Notes: generated by a model not told the origin, from the letters alone. Shown: positions 16,924-25,751, numbered from the stretch's first letter. The stretch is DNA of 64,000 nucleotides from Stenotrophomonas sp. UBA2629 (GCA_002359895.1 DEOB01000011.1:373203-437202); one strand, 5' to 3'. A program made the numbers and translations.

Positions 16924-17672
16924 CTGCCGCAACCAGCAGAAAAACCGCAGCAAAAAAAGTTGCGGTGAACAAACCCGTCGCCAAGAAAACGGCCGTCGTT
17001 ACAAAAAAAGCCGCAGCGCCACGCAGCAGCAAGCGTATGAGCCGCGATGAAGTGCGCGAGATGTTCACGCGCCTGCGTGAGCTCAACCCGCACCCCAAAA
17101 CCGAGCTGGAATACAGCTCGCCGTTCGAGCTGCTGGTTGCGGTCGCATTGTCCGCACAGGCCACCGACGTGGGCGTCAACAAAGCCACGCGCAAGTTGTT
17201 CCCGGTGGCCAACACCGCGCAGGCCATTCTTGCGCTGGGCGAAGAAGGGCTGAAGCCGTACATCGCCACCATCGGCCTGTTCAACGCCAAGGCCAAGAAC
17301 GTGATCGCCGCCTGCGCGATGCTTGTGGAGAAATACAACGGTGAGGTTCCGGCCGACCGCGCCGCCCTGGAGGCCCTGCCCGGCGTCGGCCGCAAAACCG
17401 CCAACGTGGTGCTCAATACCGCCTTCGGCCAACCGACCATGGCGGTGGACACGCACATCTTCCGCGTCGGCAACCGTACCGGGTTGGCCCCGGGCAAAGA
17501 TGTGCGCGCGGTGGAAGATGGCCTGGTCAAAGCCATTCCCGAAGAGTTTCTGCTGGATGCGCACCACTGGTTGATCCTGCACGGCCGCTACGTGTGCAAG
17601 GCACGCAAACCGGATTGCCCGCAGTGCGTGATCCGCGACCTGTGCCACTTCAAGGACAAGACTGCCGACTGA
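16920..17672 (+). CDS. nth: Endonuclease III with Lys/Ala-rich N-terminal extension
   Basis: 250 residues. Residues about 40-250 match E. coli Nth closely: a helix-hairpin-helix with LPGVGRKTANV (catalytic Lys), the catalytic Asp in AVDTHIFR, and the iron-sulfur loop C-x6-C-x2-C-x5-C at the C-terminus. It removes oxidised pyrimidines and nicks the abasic site. Residues 1-39 are an extra Lys/Ala/Thr-rich tail with repeated KKxA motifs, absent from the 211-residue E. coli enzyme and probably DNA-binding. An internal ATG at 17037 would give the standard length, but the 4-nt overlap with the preceding gene supports the long form. Confidence 0.95.
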   Translation: MTAATSRKTAAKKVAVNKPVAKKTAVVTKKAAAPRSSKRMSRDEVREMFTRLRELNPHPKTELEYSSPFELLVAVALSAQATDVGVNKATRKLFPVANTAQAILALGEEGLKPYIATIGLFNAKAKNVIAACAMLVEKYNGEVPADRAALEALPGVGRKTANVVLNTAFGQPTMAVDTHIFRVGNRTGLAPGKDVRAVEDGLVKAIPEEFLLDAHHWLILHGRYVCKARKPDCPQCVIRDLCHFKDKTAD

Positions 17673-18257
17673 GGCGGCGGCCTTCTTCCTTGATGGCCGC
17701 ATACACTGGATGCGCTGCCCGTTGATGCCGAATCCGCAGCAGCGCCTCAGCCACCAACTTCCCCTCAGGGTGTCGCGATGCTTTTTGCCTCCGCCTTTGA
17801 ATGACTCCCGCCACCACGCCACCAGCACGCGAAGCAGACGATCGCAATCCCTCTGGCCTGAGGTATGGGCAACGATGTCACGTTGCAGGCTTGGCAGGTT
17901 CTTCGGACACCTTTTTGAATCAATGGCGTGAAGCATGTTTTTCCTGCTCTCCAGGCACGCTTCATTCGCCCGGATCCACGCGCGACCGGGACTGCTCCCA
18001 TGCGGTGGTGGTGATTCCTTCCGCCTTTCTGAAGCACCTGCAAAAAGAGGACGCCGACAGAAAGCCGGAGGACTCCGCGACATGCTCCATTGATGCCGCA
18101 ACTCCACACGCAGCTGCTTGGCACTTTCCATCCGGATATGAGTTAGATAAGGCTTGCAGCAGCGCACGGGAATGCGCAGACGTCCTTCAGGTTCTTTCCG
18201 CAGCACGGCGCCCCCAAGGCATGTGGGCGCCACCGCCCCTGCTGCGTCGTGCCCCGA
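17673..18257. other. 585-bp gap without a convincing gene
   Basis: Open frames exist on both strands (for example 17801-18382 plus and 17765-18124 minus), but they overlap each other, lack ribosome-binding sites and recognisable motifs, and have poor codon character. Base composition seems slightly less GC-rich than the neighbours. It may be a decayed gene; nothing is supported. Confidence 0.5.
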
Positions 18258-18695
18258 CTAGCCCTGGTAACGCAGGTGGATCAGGGGATAAGGCCGCCCC
18301 TGTGAATCCACTTCCGAACGTCCGGTTTCGACGAACCCCATTCTTTGATAAAAACCAACTGCTTGCGCGTTCTGCAGGTTGACGTCCGTCGTCAATGGCC
18401 CATGTTGCGACAACCCATGGTGCAGCAACTGGCGGCCGATACCGGTCCCGCGTACGTCGGGATCGATGAAGAGCGCCTCCATGTGCGTTCCATCGATGAG
18501 CATGAAGCCATGGGGCTTATCGGCTTCGTCGACAGCAACAGTCACTGGCGCATGGGGCAGGAAACCACACACTTCAGCGTCAATTGCCTTTCGGTCTTCG
18601 GGACTCAGAAAATGATGAGTGGCATCCACGGAGCGCCGCCAGAGATCAACGAGAGCTTCACCATCTTCAGGACGTGATGTGCGGAGTATGTACAT
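18258..18695 (-). CDS. yjaB: GNAT acetyltransferase, YjaB-like
   Basis: 145 residues. The sequence follows E. coli YjaB almost throughout: SVDATHHFLSPED, GFMLIDGTHMEALFIDPDVRGTGIG (with the acetyl-CoA loop RGTGIG), NAQAVGFYQRMGF and GRSEVDSQGRPYPLIHL. It transfers acetyl from acetyl-CoA to an amine; the substrate of YjaB is not known. ATG 18695 is chosen because GAAGG sits five nt upstream; an in-frame TTG at 18707 gives a slightly longer form. It stands alone between two gene-poor stretches. Confidence 0.88.
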   Translation of the reverse strand: MYILRTSRPEDGEALVDLWRRSVDATHHFLSPEDRKAIDAEVCGFLPHAPVTVAVDEADKPHGFMLIDGTHMEALFIDPDVRGTGIGRQLLHHGLSQHGPLTTDVNLQNAQAVGFYQRMGFVETGRSEVDSQGRPYPLIHLRYQG

Positions 18696-19281
18696 GGCAA
18701 CCTTCAAAACCTTTCAGACAAGCGGGAATTATGACGATTCTCACCTGCCAAATCGTCTGCTGCACTCAAGCGGCACGTCCGGCTTGAGTGCATGGCCCTG
18801 CATTCAGTAGTGGGCACCAGATCGCTCCTGCAGCTTCTGCAACCCGCCTCCTACACGTGGACTTCGTGCGGCGCGCGTACATTTCTGCTCGATGATCATC
18901 CCCAGCGGCAACCACGTCGAGTTGTTGAAGAACTCCATCACTGACAGCGGGCTCAAACCGCACCGCAGGGCGAAGACCGCTTGAGCGGCGCCCGTAGATG
19001 CAATTCGGCCTCAGGTCCGCTGAAGCCGGCTGAAGAAGCCGGTGAATGACCCGGCTCCGTGTCTGCGGTGAAGACCATTGCAGGCACCTCCCGCCGGAAA
19101 CCGGACCTCCTTTTTTGGGGGTGCATGACGCCCTATCGCCACCACCAACAGCAGCGGGCGACATCGTCGTGCGGAGACAATCATCACGCGGCCAGAGCAG
19201 GCCGCTCGACCCAACGTTTGCAGCAACGCTCGGCTTCCTGCGTTTCCGTTACCCTGTGCTCGTTCTGCAACGAGGCCAGCC
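18696..19281. other. 586-bp gap without a convincing gene
   Basis: It holds the 5' regions of the divergent yjaB and LysR genes. Several overlapping open frames (for example 18766-19164 minus) have no ribosome-binding site or family signature. Small GC-rich inverted repeats are present around 19020-19060. Nothing identifiable was found. Confidence 0.5.
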
Positions 19282-20187
19282 GTGGATTCCTTCAACCTGA
19301 TGCGCGCTTTTCGACGAATCGTCGAACGCGGTGGCTTGGCGCGGGCAGCCGAAGACCTCGGCATGTCGGCGGCGGGGCTGAGCAAACAGTTACGGATGCT
19401 GGAGGCTCACCTCGGGGTGGTGTTGCTGCAACGTACCACCCGGCGCATGAGCCTGACTGATACCGGCAAAGCGTATTACGCAGAATGCTGCCGCCTGCTG
19501 GACGAACTTGAGGCACTGGAAAGCGGTATCGCCGATCAGCGCGGTGAGATCAGCGGCCGCCTGCGTGTCAATGCGCCGCTGTCGTTCGCACTGAATACGC
19601 TGTCTCCACTGCTGCCGCGTTTCCTCGCCCAACATCCGCAGCTTGCGCTGGACCTGGTGATGGAAGATCGGCTGGTCGATACGGTAGGTGAAGGCTTCGA
19701 TGTATCCCTGCGTCTGCGCGCGGAGCTGGATGACTCCACACTGGTCGCACGCCGGCTGGCATCGCTGCAGCAGGTACTGTGCGCGGCACCGGCTTATCTG
19801 CAGCAGCATCCTGCCCCTGCGACGGTGGAGCAGCTGGGTGATCACGCTCTGCTGGCCTACAGCCTGTCCGACTCGCCTGGCAGCTGGCCGCTGCAGGGCC
19901 CGGATGGCAGCGTCACAGTGACCCGGCCGGCGCGGGTCAGTGCCAACAACAGCCTATTGCTGCGCGACCTGCTGGTGGCTGGCTTGGGCATTGGCGCGTT
20001 GCCTTCGTTCCTGGCGGCGCCCGCGCTCGCCAACGGTCAGCTGCAACAGGTACTGGCAGACCATCGTTATCCGCCGCGCTTCGTCTACGCGGTCTATCCC
20101 ACTCAACGCCACCTGCAACGCAAGGTCCGTGCCTTCATTGATTTCCTGCACGAAGTACTGCCTCAGTCCGACGGCCTGGATTGCTGA
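19282..20187 (+). CDS. LysR-family transcriptional regulator
   Basis: 301 residues from a GTG at 19282 with GAGG six nt upstream. The N-terminal winged helix-turn-helix (about 1-60) shows the LysR pattern RAFRRIVERGGLARAAEDLGMS...LSKQLRMLEAHLG. The rest is the two-lobed effector-binding domain (about 90-295). It resembles the DsdA/AaeR-like group whose members often regulate a neighbouring gene. The cyclase-family gene follows 92 nt downstream in the same direction and is the obvious candidate target. Confidence 0.9.
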   Translation: MDSFNLMRAFRRIVERGGLARAAEDLGMSAAGLSKQLRMLEAHLGVVLLQRTTRRMSLTDTGKAYYAECCRLLDELEALESGIADQRGEISGRLRVNAPLSFALNTLSPLLPRFLAQHPQLALDLVMEDRLVDTVGEGFDVSLRLRAELDDSTLVARRLASLQQVLCAAPAYLQQHPAPATVEQLGDHALLAYSLSDSPGSWPLQGPDGSVTVTRPARVSANNSLLLRDLLVAGLGIGALPSFLAAPALANGQLQQVLADHRYPPRFVYAVYPTQRHLQRKVRAFIDFLHEVLPQSDGLDC

Positions 20188-20207
20188 CGCCCAGCGAAAA
20201 CTGAGCT

Positions 20208-20237
20208 GCCCGGAAGCAGCTGTTTCGCTTCCCGGGC
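20208..20237 (+). terminator. Hairpin after LysR gene
   Basis: GCCCGGAAGC pairs with GCTTCCCGGGC (one bulged base) across a 9-nt loop, in the 92-nt gap before the cyclase gene. There is no T-run, so termination may be partial. Confidence 0.4.
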
Positions 20238-20279
20238 GCTGCCTAACCTGTGTTCTCCCCCGCTGAACCAGGTCATGCA

Positions 20280-21320
20280 ATGTCACTCCCGTCTCCACCG
20301 CCGGCATCACGCGTGTGCCGCCTCTCCACCGCACTCGGCCTGCTGTTGGCCACGGTCTCACCATTGGCCGTCGCGCACCAGAGCCCATCACCCGAACAGG
20401 TGCCCTCCGGCCAACAGGTAGGTATCAGTCCCTGGGGCCCCACGGATGAAATCGGCCGGCTCAATCTGATCACCGAAGCATCGCGTGCGGCGATCCTTTC
20501 GCGGGTCAGCGGCGGCAAGGTCTACGATCTGGCCACCGACTACTACGTGGGCATGCCCAGCTGGCAGGATGCGGGTGACCCGCACTACCAGTTCTGGATG
20601 ACCCACACGCCGCAGGGCACTGTGATCGACGACCCGATGGGCGTTGGCGCAGCAATGAACACCACGCGCAGCTACACCGGCACTGCATTCTCGATGTACA
20701 GCCACACCGGCACGCATATTGACGCGCTCAATCACTTCGGCATCCACGGCCGCATCTGGAATGGCTTCGAGGCCAGCAAGCACCTGGGCGACCGTGGCTG
20801 GAAGGTCACCGGCATCGAGAAATTCCCGCCATTGGTGGCGCGAGGCGTGCTGATCGACGTTGCCGGTGCCAAGGGGGTGGACATGCTGCCGGACAGCTAC
20901 CGGGTCACCCGCCAGGACCTGAAGGATGCGCTGCACAGGCAGAACGTCGGCCTTCAGGAGGGCGATATCGTGCTGATCCGCACCGGCCGCATGCAACTGT
21001 TCAACCAGCCCAAGGCGTACATGGCCAACCCGCCGGGAATGAGCCTGGATGCGGCGCGTTTTCTGGTGGAGGACGGCGGTGCGATCGTGGTGGGCGCCGA
21101 CAATCTGAGCTTCGAGACCTTCCCCTCGGAAGTATCTGACGACTACGTGCCGCTGCACACCTACCTGCTGGCCCAACAGGGCGCACCGATCATTGAGCTG
21201 ATTGCCTTGGACGAACTGGCCCGCGACAAGGTCTATGAATTCGCCTTCATCGGTGGGCCGCTGAAGATCCGTGGCGGTGATGCGGCACCGCTGCGCCCGG
21301 TGGCGCTACCGGTGCGTTGA
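20280..21320 (+). CDS. Exported cyclase-family (kynurenine formamidase-like) metalloenzyme
   Basis: 346 residues. A signal peptide (about 1-32, ending SPLAVAHQ) precedes a cyclase/formamidase-like fold. The metal motif HxGTHxD is present as His142-Thr-Gly-Thr-His146-Ile-Asp148, followed by His152, which normally hold zinc or manganese. Family members hydrolyse cyclic amides or formamides (kynurenine formamidase, isatin hydrolase); the substrate here is unknown, and the leader suggests periplasmic action. The ATG at 20280 is preferred to an upstream in-frame start at 20250. The adjacent LysR gene probably regulates it. Confidence 0.8.
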   Translation: MSLPSPPPASRVCRLSTALGLLLATVSPLAVAHQSPSPEQVPSGQQVGISPWGPTDEIGRLNLITEASRAAILSRVSGGKVYDLATDYYVGMPSWQDAGDPHYQFWMTHTPQGTVIDDPMGVGAAMNTTRSYTGTAFSMYSHTGTHIDALNHFGIHGRIWNGFEASKHLGDRGWKVTGIEKFPPLVARGVLIDVAGAKGVDMLPDSYRVTRQDLKDALHRQNVGLQEGDIVLIRTGRMQLFNQPKAYMANPPGMSLDAARFLVEDGGAIVVGADNLSFETFPSEVSDDYVPLHTYLLAQQGAPIIELIALDELARDKVYEFAFIGGPLKIRGGDAAPLRPVALPVR

Positions 21321-21562
21321 TAGTCTGATCGGCGGTACCGGCTGATGCTCGGTACCGCTGGACGAGGTGGATGTTCTCCCTGCGCGCGTCTGGCAGAAAC
21401 CGGACTGCGTGAGGGCCGACTCACGCGCCAGCGGACATCGAAATCCATGGACACCAAAGATGGGGTTGGCTGCCCTTCTTCACCGGCGCACGCGATGCGC
21501 ATGGGGAACAACACCAGAGCGTCTTCGGCCACCAGCATGCGTGGCCGGCCTTGGCGGCTCAA

Positions 21563-22429
21563 TCAGTCCTGGTACGTGTACTGGCTGACTTCGCCATCGC
21601 GCCACACCACCCTTGTCTGCAACCCTTGCGGGCCGCGGGTGGCACCTGTTTGTTCCAGGAGCTCGGGCCGATCACTGACCAGGCAAAGTTTCTCGAAAGC
21701 ATTCACCCAGCCGCAGTTGCGCAGCACGTCATTGCCAAGCTGCAGTGCCGGCGGTGCTTCGCTCAACAGACCCAGTTCAAGCAAGGCTTGAGCCCGCCCA
21801 AGGGCTTCGGCACTCCCCCAAAGATTGTTCATGCCGCCCGAATAGATCAACCACTCATCATTCTCATCGCCAACCATCGCTTCAAGAGCTTCGGTGATGG
21901 CGTGCTCGAAGTGGATCAGGTTCCCCACCCCCTGATCCACAGCTTGGGAAAACCTTTCCCAACCGGCGTGCCAGGTGAAAGGCAGGATCACATCACTCTC
22001 CAGGTCGTGGGCGGGCAAGCTCACTTCGCTCCCCCAACCAGCGAGGGCACGCGGCTGCGCAGACCCCATCGACTTCAACAGCAACGCCTGCAGATCATCC
22101 TCCGCACCCAGCAGTTGGCTGAAGTCGACCGAGCGCTGGCCCGTTCCTTCTACCGCTTCGGAAGCGGTTCCCAAGAGGTGCCGCATGATGGCTTGCGGGC
22201 TGCTGAAGAAAAGCACGGTGGGAGACGCCAGGCCCTGATGCGCATATGACCTCTCGATGGCTTGCTGGCAAAACGCCCTGTCCATGGGTTCGGTATTCAA
22301 GGCCGCGTCCTGGATCTGACGCGTCACGCCTTTCAACACTTTTTTCTGCTGGGCATCAAGCGCCGCAGGCAGCTGGTCCTTGCTCACGAATTCCCCCTGG
22401 TTCTCTTCATCGTATTTGCTGCGGGCCAA
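21563..22429 (-). CDS. Hypothetical protein, possibly DUF6745-like
   Basis: 288 residues, soluble, with no signal or membrane segment. Not firmly recognised. The segment YAHQGLASPTVLFFSSPQAIM resembles the start of DUF6745-type proteins (aromatic-x-x-x-GL-x-x-P-x-V-x-x-x-x-SP), but the rest is not decisive. No ATG lies near the beginning: the likely start is TTG at 22429, with GGGGA about six nt upstream. The gene lies with the DUF4304-like gene in a region of looser packing, a neighbourhood where polymorphic-toxin immunity proteins often sit, but no toxin gene is present in the window. Function unknown. Confidence 0.6.
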   Translation of the reverse strand: MARSKYDEENQGEFVSKDQLPAALDAQQKKVLKGVTRQIQDAALNTEPMDRAFCQQAIERSYAHQGLASPTVLFFSSPQAIMRHLLGTASEAVEGTGQRSVDFSQLLGAEDDLQALLLKSMGSAQPRALAGWGSEVSLPAHDLESDVILPFTWHAGWERFSQAVDQGVGNLIHFEHAITEALEAMVGDENDEWLIYSGGMNNLWGSAEALGRAQALLELGLLSEAPPALQLGNDVLRNCGWVNAFEKLCLVSDRPELLEQTGATRGPQGLQTRVVWRDGEVSQYTYQD

Positions 22430-22624
22430 TTCTAATCCCCGTACCTGGAGATCCGCAGATTTTGCTCAACATGTTCCATCGAACTCACCCTGACGCCCCG
22501 TTGGCATAGCAAGCGACACTCTGCCCCAGCACGGAGACATTCAAGAATTACCCGGTGACTACGGGATTCATGGAAAAGCGTCCCTCCAGATTGCCTTCGA
22601 CCCTTCAAGGCCATGCAATCAACG

Positions 22625-23050
22625 CTAGTGGATATTCGGCCCCTCAATCTGATCTTCCAGCCAGCCCTGCACCTGCGGAAGCAACGCAACAACCGAGCTG
22701 GCCAGCGCATCGTATGCCTGCTGATTGTCGCCAAACCCCTTGAAGCTGAAACCATGAAAGTCTCTTCGCTCCGTCGTATCTATCAAGCGCTTACGAACTG
22801 ATGATTCGGTATCAAATACATTGGAGGGCGCATCGCCTGACCCGGGGTCAACCCAGCCGCTGGCAACCCGGCTGAACTCAAGGATGAAGCTGCCGCCATA
22901 CTTCCAGTATTGAATTGACAGAAAGTCACGATGATCGCCGCAGCTGCGTTCAAAATTGGCCACGCCGCTCCCGGTAAAGCCCAGCCGCTTTATGGCTGGC
23001 AACAGAATCCGTTTCACCGAACTGGCCATCCGCTGACCTTCTGACTTCAT
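22625..23050 (-). CDS. DUF4304-like protein
   Basis: 141 residues from ATG 23050 with AGGGG five nt upstream. The N-terminal part (ILLPAIKRLGFTGSGVANFERS...FLSIQYWKYGGSFILEFSRV) follows the DUF4304 pattern: a helix, GF, a short strand and a strand rich in aromatic residues. DUF4304 proteins are often found with contact-dependent or polymorphic toxins and may be immunity proteins; that role is inference here. It is followed, after a 195-nt gap with no gene, by the DUF6745-like gene on the same strand. Confidence 0.68.
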   Translation of the reverse strand: MKSEGQRMASSVKRILLPAIKRLGFTGSGVANFERSCGDHRDFLSIQYWKYGGSFILEFSRVASGWVDPGSGDAPSNVFDTESSVRKRLIDTTERRDFHGFSFKGFGDNQQAYDALASSVVALLPQVQGWLEDQIEGPNIH

Positions 23051-23410
23051 GACACCCCCTCTTTCTTGATAACAGTAATGCTGCAAGCCACTGGCCGGCC
23101 CACACCCCGAATCCGCCCATTCTCCATCAGCGCTCTCAGCCTGTAACCGGTTGGGAGCCGTCTTTTTGTCGTCAGCCCTACAGCCCGGCAAGCCACCCAA
23201 CAGCGACGCCCCGCCGAATTGAATCGGCCTGTTGCCACCAACGCGCATGCAGGGTGCCAAGTTCGGTTGGCCCATCGCGCGCACCGTGAACCTGTCATTT
23301 CAATGACCTGGCGGCGCCCAACCAGCCATCACCGACTGCCATCTACACGACACCTGCCGGTAACAGCGGCCGTGCCCAATACGCCTGTACAGGCGGGGCG
23401 TCGAAAAAGT
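23051..23410. other. Gene-free stretch upstream of the phosphate porin
   Basis: About 360 bp between the DUF4304-like gene and the PhoB box of the porin. Short open frames on both strands lack starts, ribosome sites and motifs. No gene is supported. Confidence 0.5.
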
Positions 23411-23439
23411 TGGTCGCTGAACTGTCACATTTACGCAAT
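23411..23439 (+). promoter_or_regulatory. Candidate PhoB box upstream of the porin gene
   Basis: Half-sites TGGTCGC, CTGTCAC and ACGCAAT repeat every 11 bp with AT-rich 4-bp spacers, the architecture of PhoB boxes (consensus half-site CTGTCAT). The last repeat ends 54 nt before the porin ATG, almost the same distance as at both pstS genes. Confidence 0.65.
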
Positions 23440-23493
23440 CTTTACGCCCTAGCCTTCGCAGCATCCTCAACCTGCCTGCAAGGCCATCCACTC

Positions 23494-24702
23494 ATGAAAC
23501 TGCATCGCCAACTCCTCACTGCAGCCGTTGCGGCGGCGCTGTTTGTCCCGGCCGCACACGCTGAAGTCGCCATCGACGTCATCGGCGGCTCTGAAATCAC
23601 CTTTGAAGGCCTGGTGCAGGCTGACGGCAACTGGTTCGACAACGACAAGGCCGACCTCAACGGCACCGCCAAGAACGGCAAGGACAGCGAGTTCGAACTG
23701 CGCCGCGCCGAGCTGGTGCTCAAGGGCAAGGGCCCGGGCAACGTGGAATGGGTGGTCGGCTACGACGCCAAGGCCGACAAGTTCCTGGACACCAACCTGA
23801 AGTACAAGCTGGGCGGCAACAGCAGCCACTTCCTGCAGGCCGGCCAGTTCAAGCAGCCCAACAGCCTGGAAGAGCTGTCCAGCACCAAGAACAACGACTT
23901 CATCTCCAAGGCCACGGTCACCAACACCTATGCCGTGGCCCGCCGCCTCGGTGTCGGCTATGGCATCGGTGAAAGCAACTGGTCGCTCAACGCCTCGGTC
24001 TTCGGCCGTGAGCTGACCCGCGACCTGGCCCACGGCAGCGGTTACGGCCTGCGCGGCACGTTTGCCCCGATCAACGAGAAGGGCAATTTCCTGCACCTGG
24101 GCCTGAGCTACGCCGACTACGACACCGATGCGGACACCCTGCGCCTGCGTGCACGCCCGAACGCTGACCTGGCCACCGTGCGCCTGGTCGACACCGGCGA
24201 CATGAAGGACAGCGATCGCATCAGCACCATCGGCGCCGAGGCCATGTACGTGCAGGGCCCGTTCAAGGCACAGGCCGAGTACTTCAACGCCAAGGTCAAG
24301 CGCTATGACCATGACAACTACACCAGCGATGGTTTCTATGTCAGCGGCGTGTGGAACGTCACCGGCGAGACCTGGAGCTACAAGGGCGGCACCCCGGGCC
24401 TGGGCCTGCCGAACGAGCCGGGCCGTGGCATGTGGCAGCTGGCCGCTCGCTTCGACCATATCGATCTGAACGACGGTGGCCTGCGCGCACCGGCCGTGGT
24501 CGGCGGTGCTCCGCTGGTGGACGGCGTGCTGGGCGGCAAGATGGACATCTGGACTGTGGGCGCCAACTGGTACTGGCGCTCCAACTTCAAGGCGTCGATG
24601 AACTACGTGATGGTAGACAGCAAGAAGTACAGCTCCAGCGCACGCGGCTATGTCAGCGACAAGCCGAACATTCTGGAAGCACGCCTGCAGTTCTTCTGGT
24701 AA
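23494..24702 (+). CDS. OprO/OprP-type phosphate-selective porin
   Basis: 402 residues from ATG 23494. A signal peptide ends VPAAHAE. The mature part is a beta-barrel typical of OprP/OprO porins: it opens with FEGLVQADGNWFDND, has the FELRRAELVLKG strand and the EELSSTKNNDFI region, and ends with the outer-membrane C-terminal Phe-Trp (ARLQFFW). It should form a trimeric outer-membrane channel for phosphate or polyphosphate. The PhoB box in front and the pst genes behind place it in the phosphate-starvation response. Confidence 0.92.
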   Translation: MKLHRQLLTAAVAAALFVPAAHAEVAIDVIGGSEITFEGLVQADGNWFDNDKADLNGTAKNGKDSEFELRRAELVLKGKGPGNVEWVVGYDAKADKFLDTNLKYKLGGNSSHFLQAGQFKQPNSLEELSSTKNNDFISKATVTNTYAVARRLGVGYGIGESNWSLNASVFGRELTRDLAHGSGYGLRGTFAPINEKGNFLHLGLSYADYDTDADTLRLRARPNADLATVRLVDTGDMKDSDRISTIGAEAMYVQGPFKAQAEYFNAKVKRYDHDNYTSDGFYVSGVWNVTGETWSYKGGTPGLGLPNEPGRGMWQLAARFDHIDLNDGGLRAPAVVGGAPLVDGVLGGKMDIWTVGANWYWRSNFKASMNYVMVDSKKYSSSARGYVSDKPNILEARLQFFW

Positions 24703-24723
24703 GCCAAGGCTTCCGGTAACACC

Positions 24724-24749
24724 ACGAACGCCCCGTCAGGGGCGTTCGT
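24724..24749 (+). terminator. Terminator of the porin gene
   Basis: Perfect 11-bp stem ACGAACGCCCC / GGGGCGTTCGT with a GTCA loop, 21 nt after the porin stop, followed by a weak T-tract (CGTTT). Confidence 0.7.
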
Positions 24750-24858
24750 CGTTTGGGGGGCATGCGCGCTGCGCGGCAGCACACGGCACCCGCTTTGCAA
24801 GGCATTGAGCACGGCAGGACGCGCTATCCTCGCGCCCTGCTCCTCAATGGTTGGCCCC

Positions 24859-25638
24859 ATGCGCCCTGCTCTGCTGCTTCTGTTGTTCGCCCTCCCCTTC
24901 ACCAGCGTTGCACAGGACTGCGGCCAGGACAGCGAGCAGCGCATTCTCCGCGCCTACCAGCAGCGACAGGCCGGCGAGCTGCCCGTGCGCAGCGGCTTTA
25001 CCGTCGCGGCCAACCAAGGCGCATGCCGGGTGTGGCCGGCCGATACCGCACTTACGCTGATGGCCGTGCCAGTGCTGGCCGATACACCGGATGGCGGTGC
25101 CGACCAGGATGGCGACCTCGATCTGCTGGTCGTCGACAGCGCCACATTGCGCCCACGCGCCACCCTGCGCCTTGCCAACGAAATAAGCAGCGATGCCATT
25201 CGCTTTGATCGTGTGAGCCTGGATACGGCCCGCTACCAACTGTCCACCGATACGCGCGCGTTTGGCGTACGCACACAGCGCAGCAACTCCTCGCAGCCCA
25301 ATCCGTTCAATGACACACAACTGCAATTGTTTGCGTTGAACGGCAATGCATTGGAAGCGGTCACCGAACGCATGGTGGTCGCCCATTTCAATGGCGAATG
25401 GGACACCCGCTGCAGCGGCGATTTCATCGACATCAAGCGCACCCTGGAACTCAGCCCGCCCCCTGCGCAGGGCTTTGCACAGATGCATGTACGCGAGCGT
25501 TACACCACCACGCGCAATGTTGAAGATGCCAATGGCAACTGCGTGGACGACAAAAAACAGCAGCCCATCCGCAGTTATCAACTGCGCCCGCAAGGCCGCC
25601 ATTACCCGCTGCCGGACGCGCTGAAAGCCACCTTCTGA
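24859..25638 (+). CDS. Secreted hypothetical protein of the phosphate locus
   Basis: 259 residues from ATG 24859. A clear signal peptide ends FTSVAQD. The mature protein has four or five cysteines and Asp-rich segments (GGADQDGDLDLLV). It is not recognised beyond being a conserved-looking exported protein. The DxDGDxDxL-like stretch resembles calcium-binding or integrin-type repeats, but only once. It lies between the porin terminator and the PhoB box of pstS-1, so it is probably not inside either transcription unit's PhoB-driven part unless read-through occurs. Confidence 0.72.
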   Translation: MRPALLLLLFALPFTSVAQDCGQDSEQRILRAYQQRQAGELPVRSGFTVAANQGACRVWPADTALTLMAVPVLADTPDGGADQDGDLDLLVVDSATLRPRATLRLANEISSDAIRFDRVSLDTARYQLSTDTRAFGVRTQRSNSSQPNPFNDTQLQLFALNGNALEAVTERMVVAHFNGEWDTRCSGDFIDIKRTLELSPPPAQGFAQMHVRERYTTTRNVEDANGNCVDDKKQQPIRSYQLRPQGRHYPLPDALKATF

Positions 25639-25650
25639 GCGTGGCTGCGG

Positions 25651-25701
25651 CTGTCACCGCAACGTCATGTGACAGTCGCTGCAGTGTCATCAAATCGTTA
25701 T
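25651..25701 (+). promoter_or_regulatory. Tandem PhoB boxes upstream of pstS-1
   Basis: Five half-sites follow one another at exact 11-bp steps: CTGTCAC (25651), ACGTCAT (25662), CAGTCGC (25673), GTGTCAT (25684) and TCGTTAT (25695). This equals at least two adjacent PhoB boxes and is the clearest such array in the window. The array ends 50 nt before the GTG start of pstS-1. Confidence 0.85.
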
Positions 25702-25751
25702 GCAATAGGCGCCGGGCGGAACCACCGCACCTCTACTCTCAGGAGCCTTTT

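Noticed and set aside
16662..18233. 523-codon minus-strand open frame across nth and the following gap
   Set aside because: Mostly antisense to nth and the small upstream gene; the part in the gap has no recognisable domain or start.
18708..19281. Possible transposase remnant or small gene between yjaB and the LysR gene
   Set aside because: Short fragments such as MEFFNNSTWLPLG look protein-like but no frame continues, and no inverted repeats typical of an insertion sequence were found.
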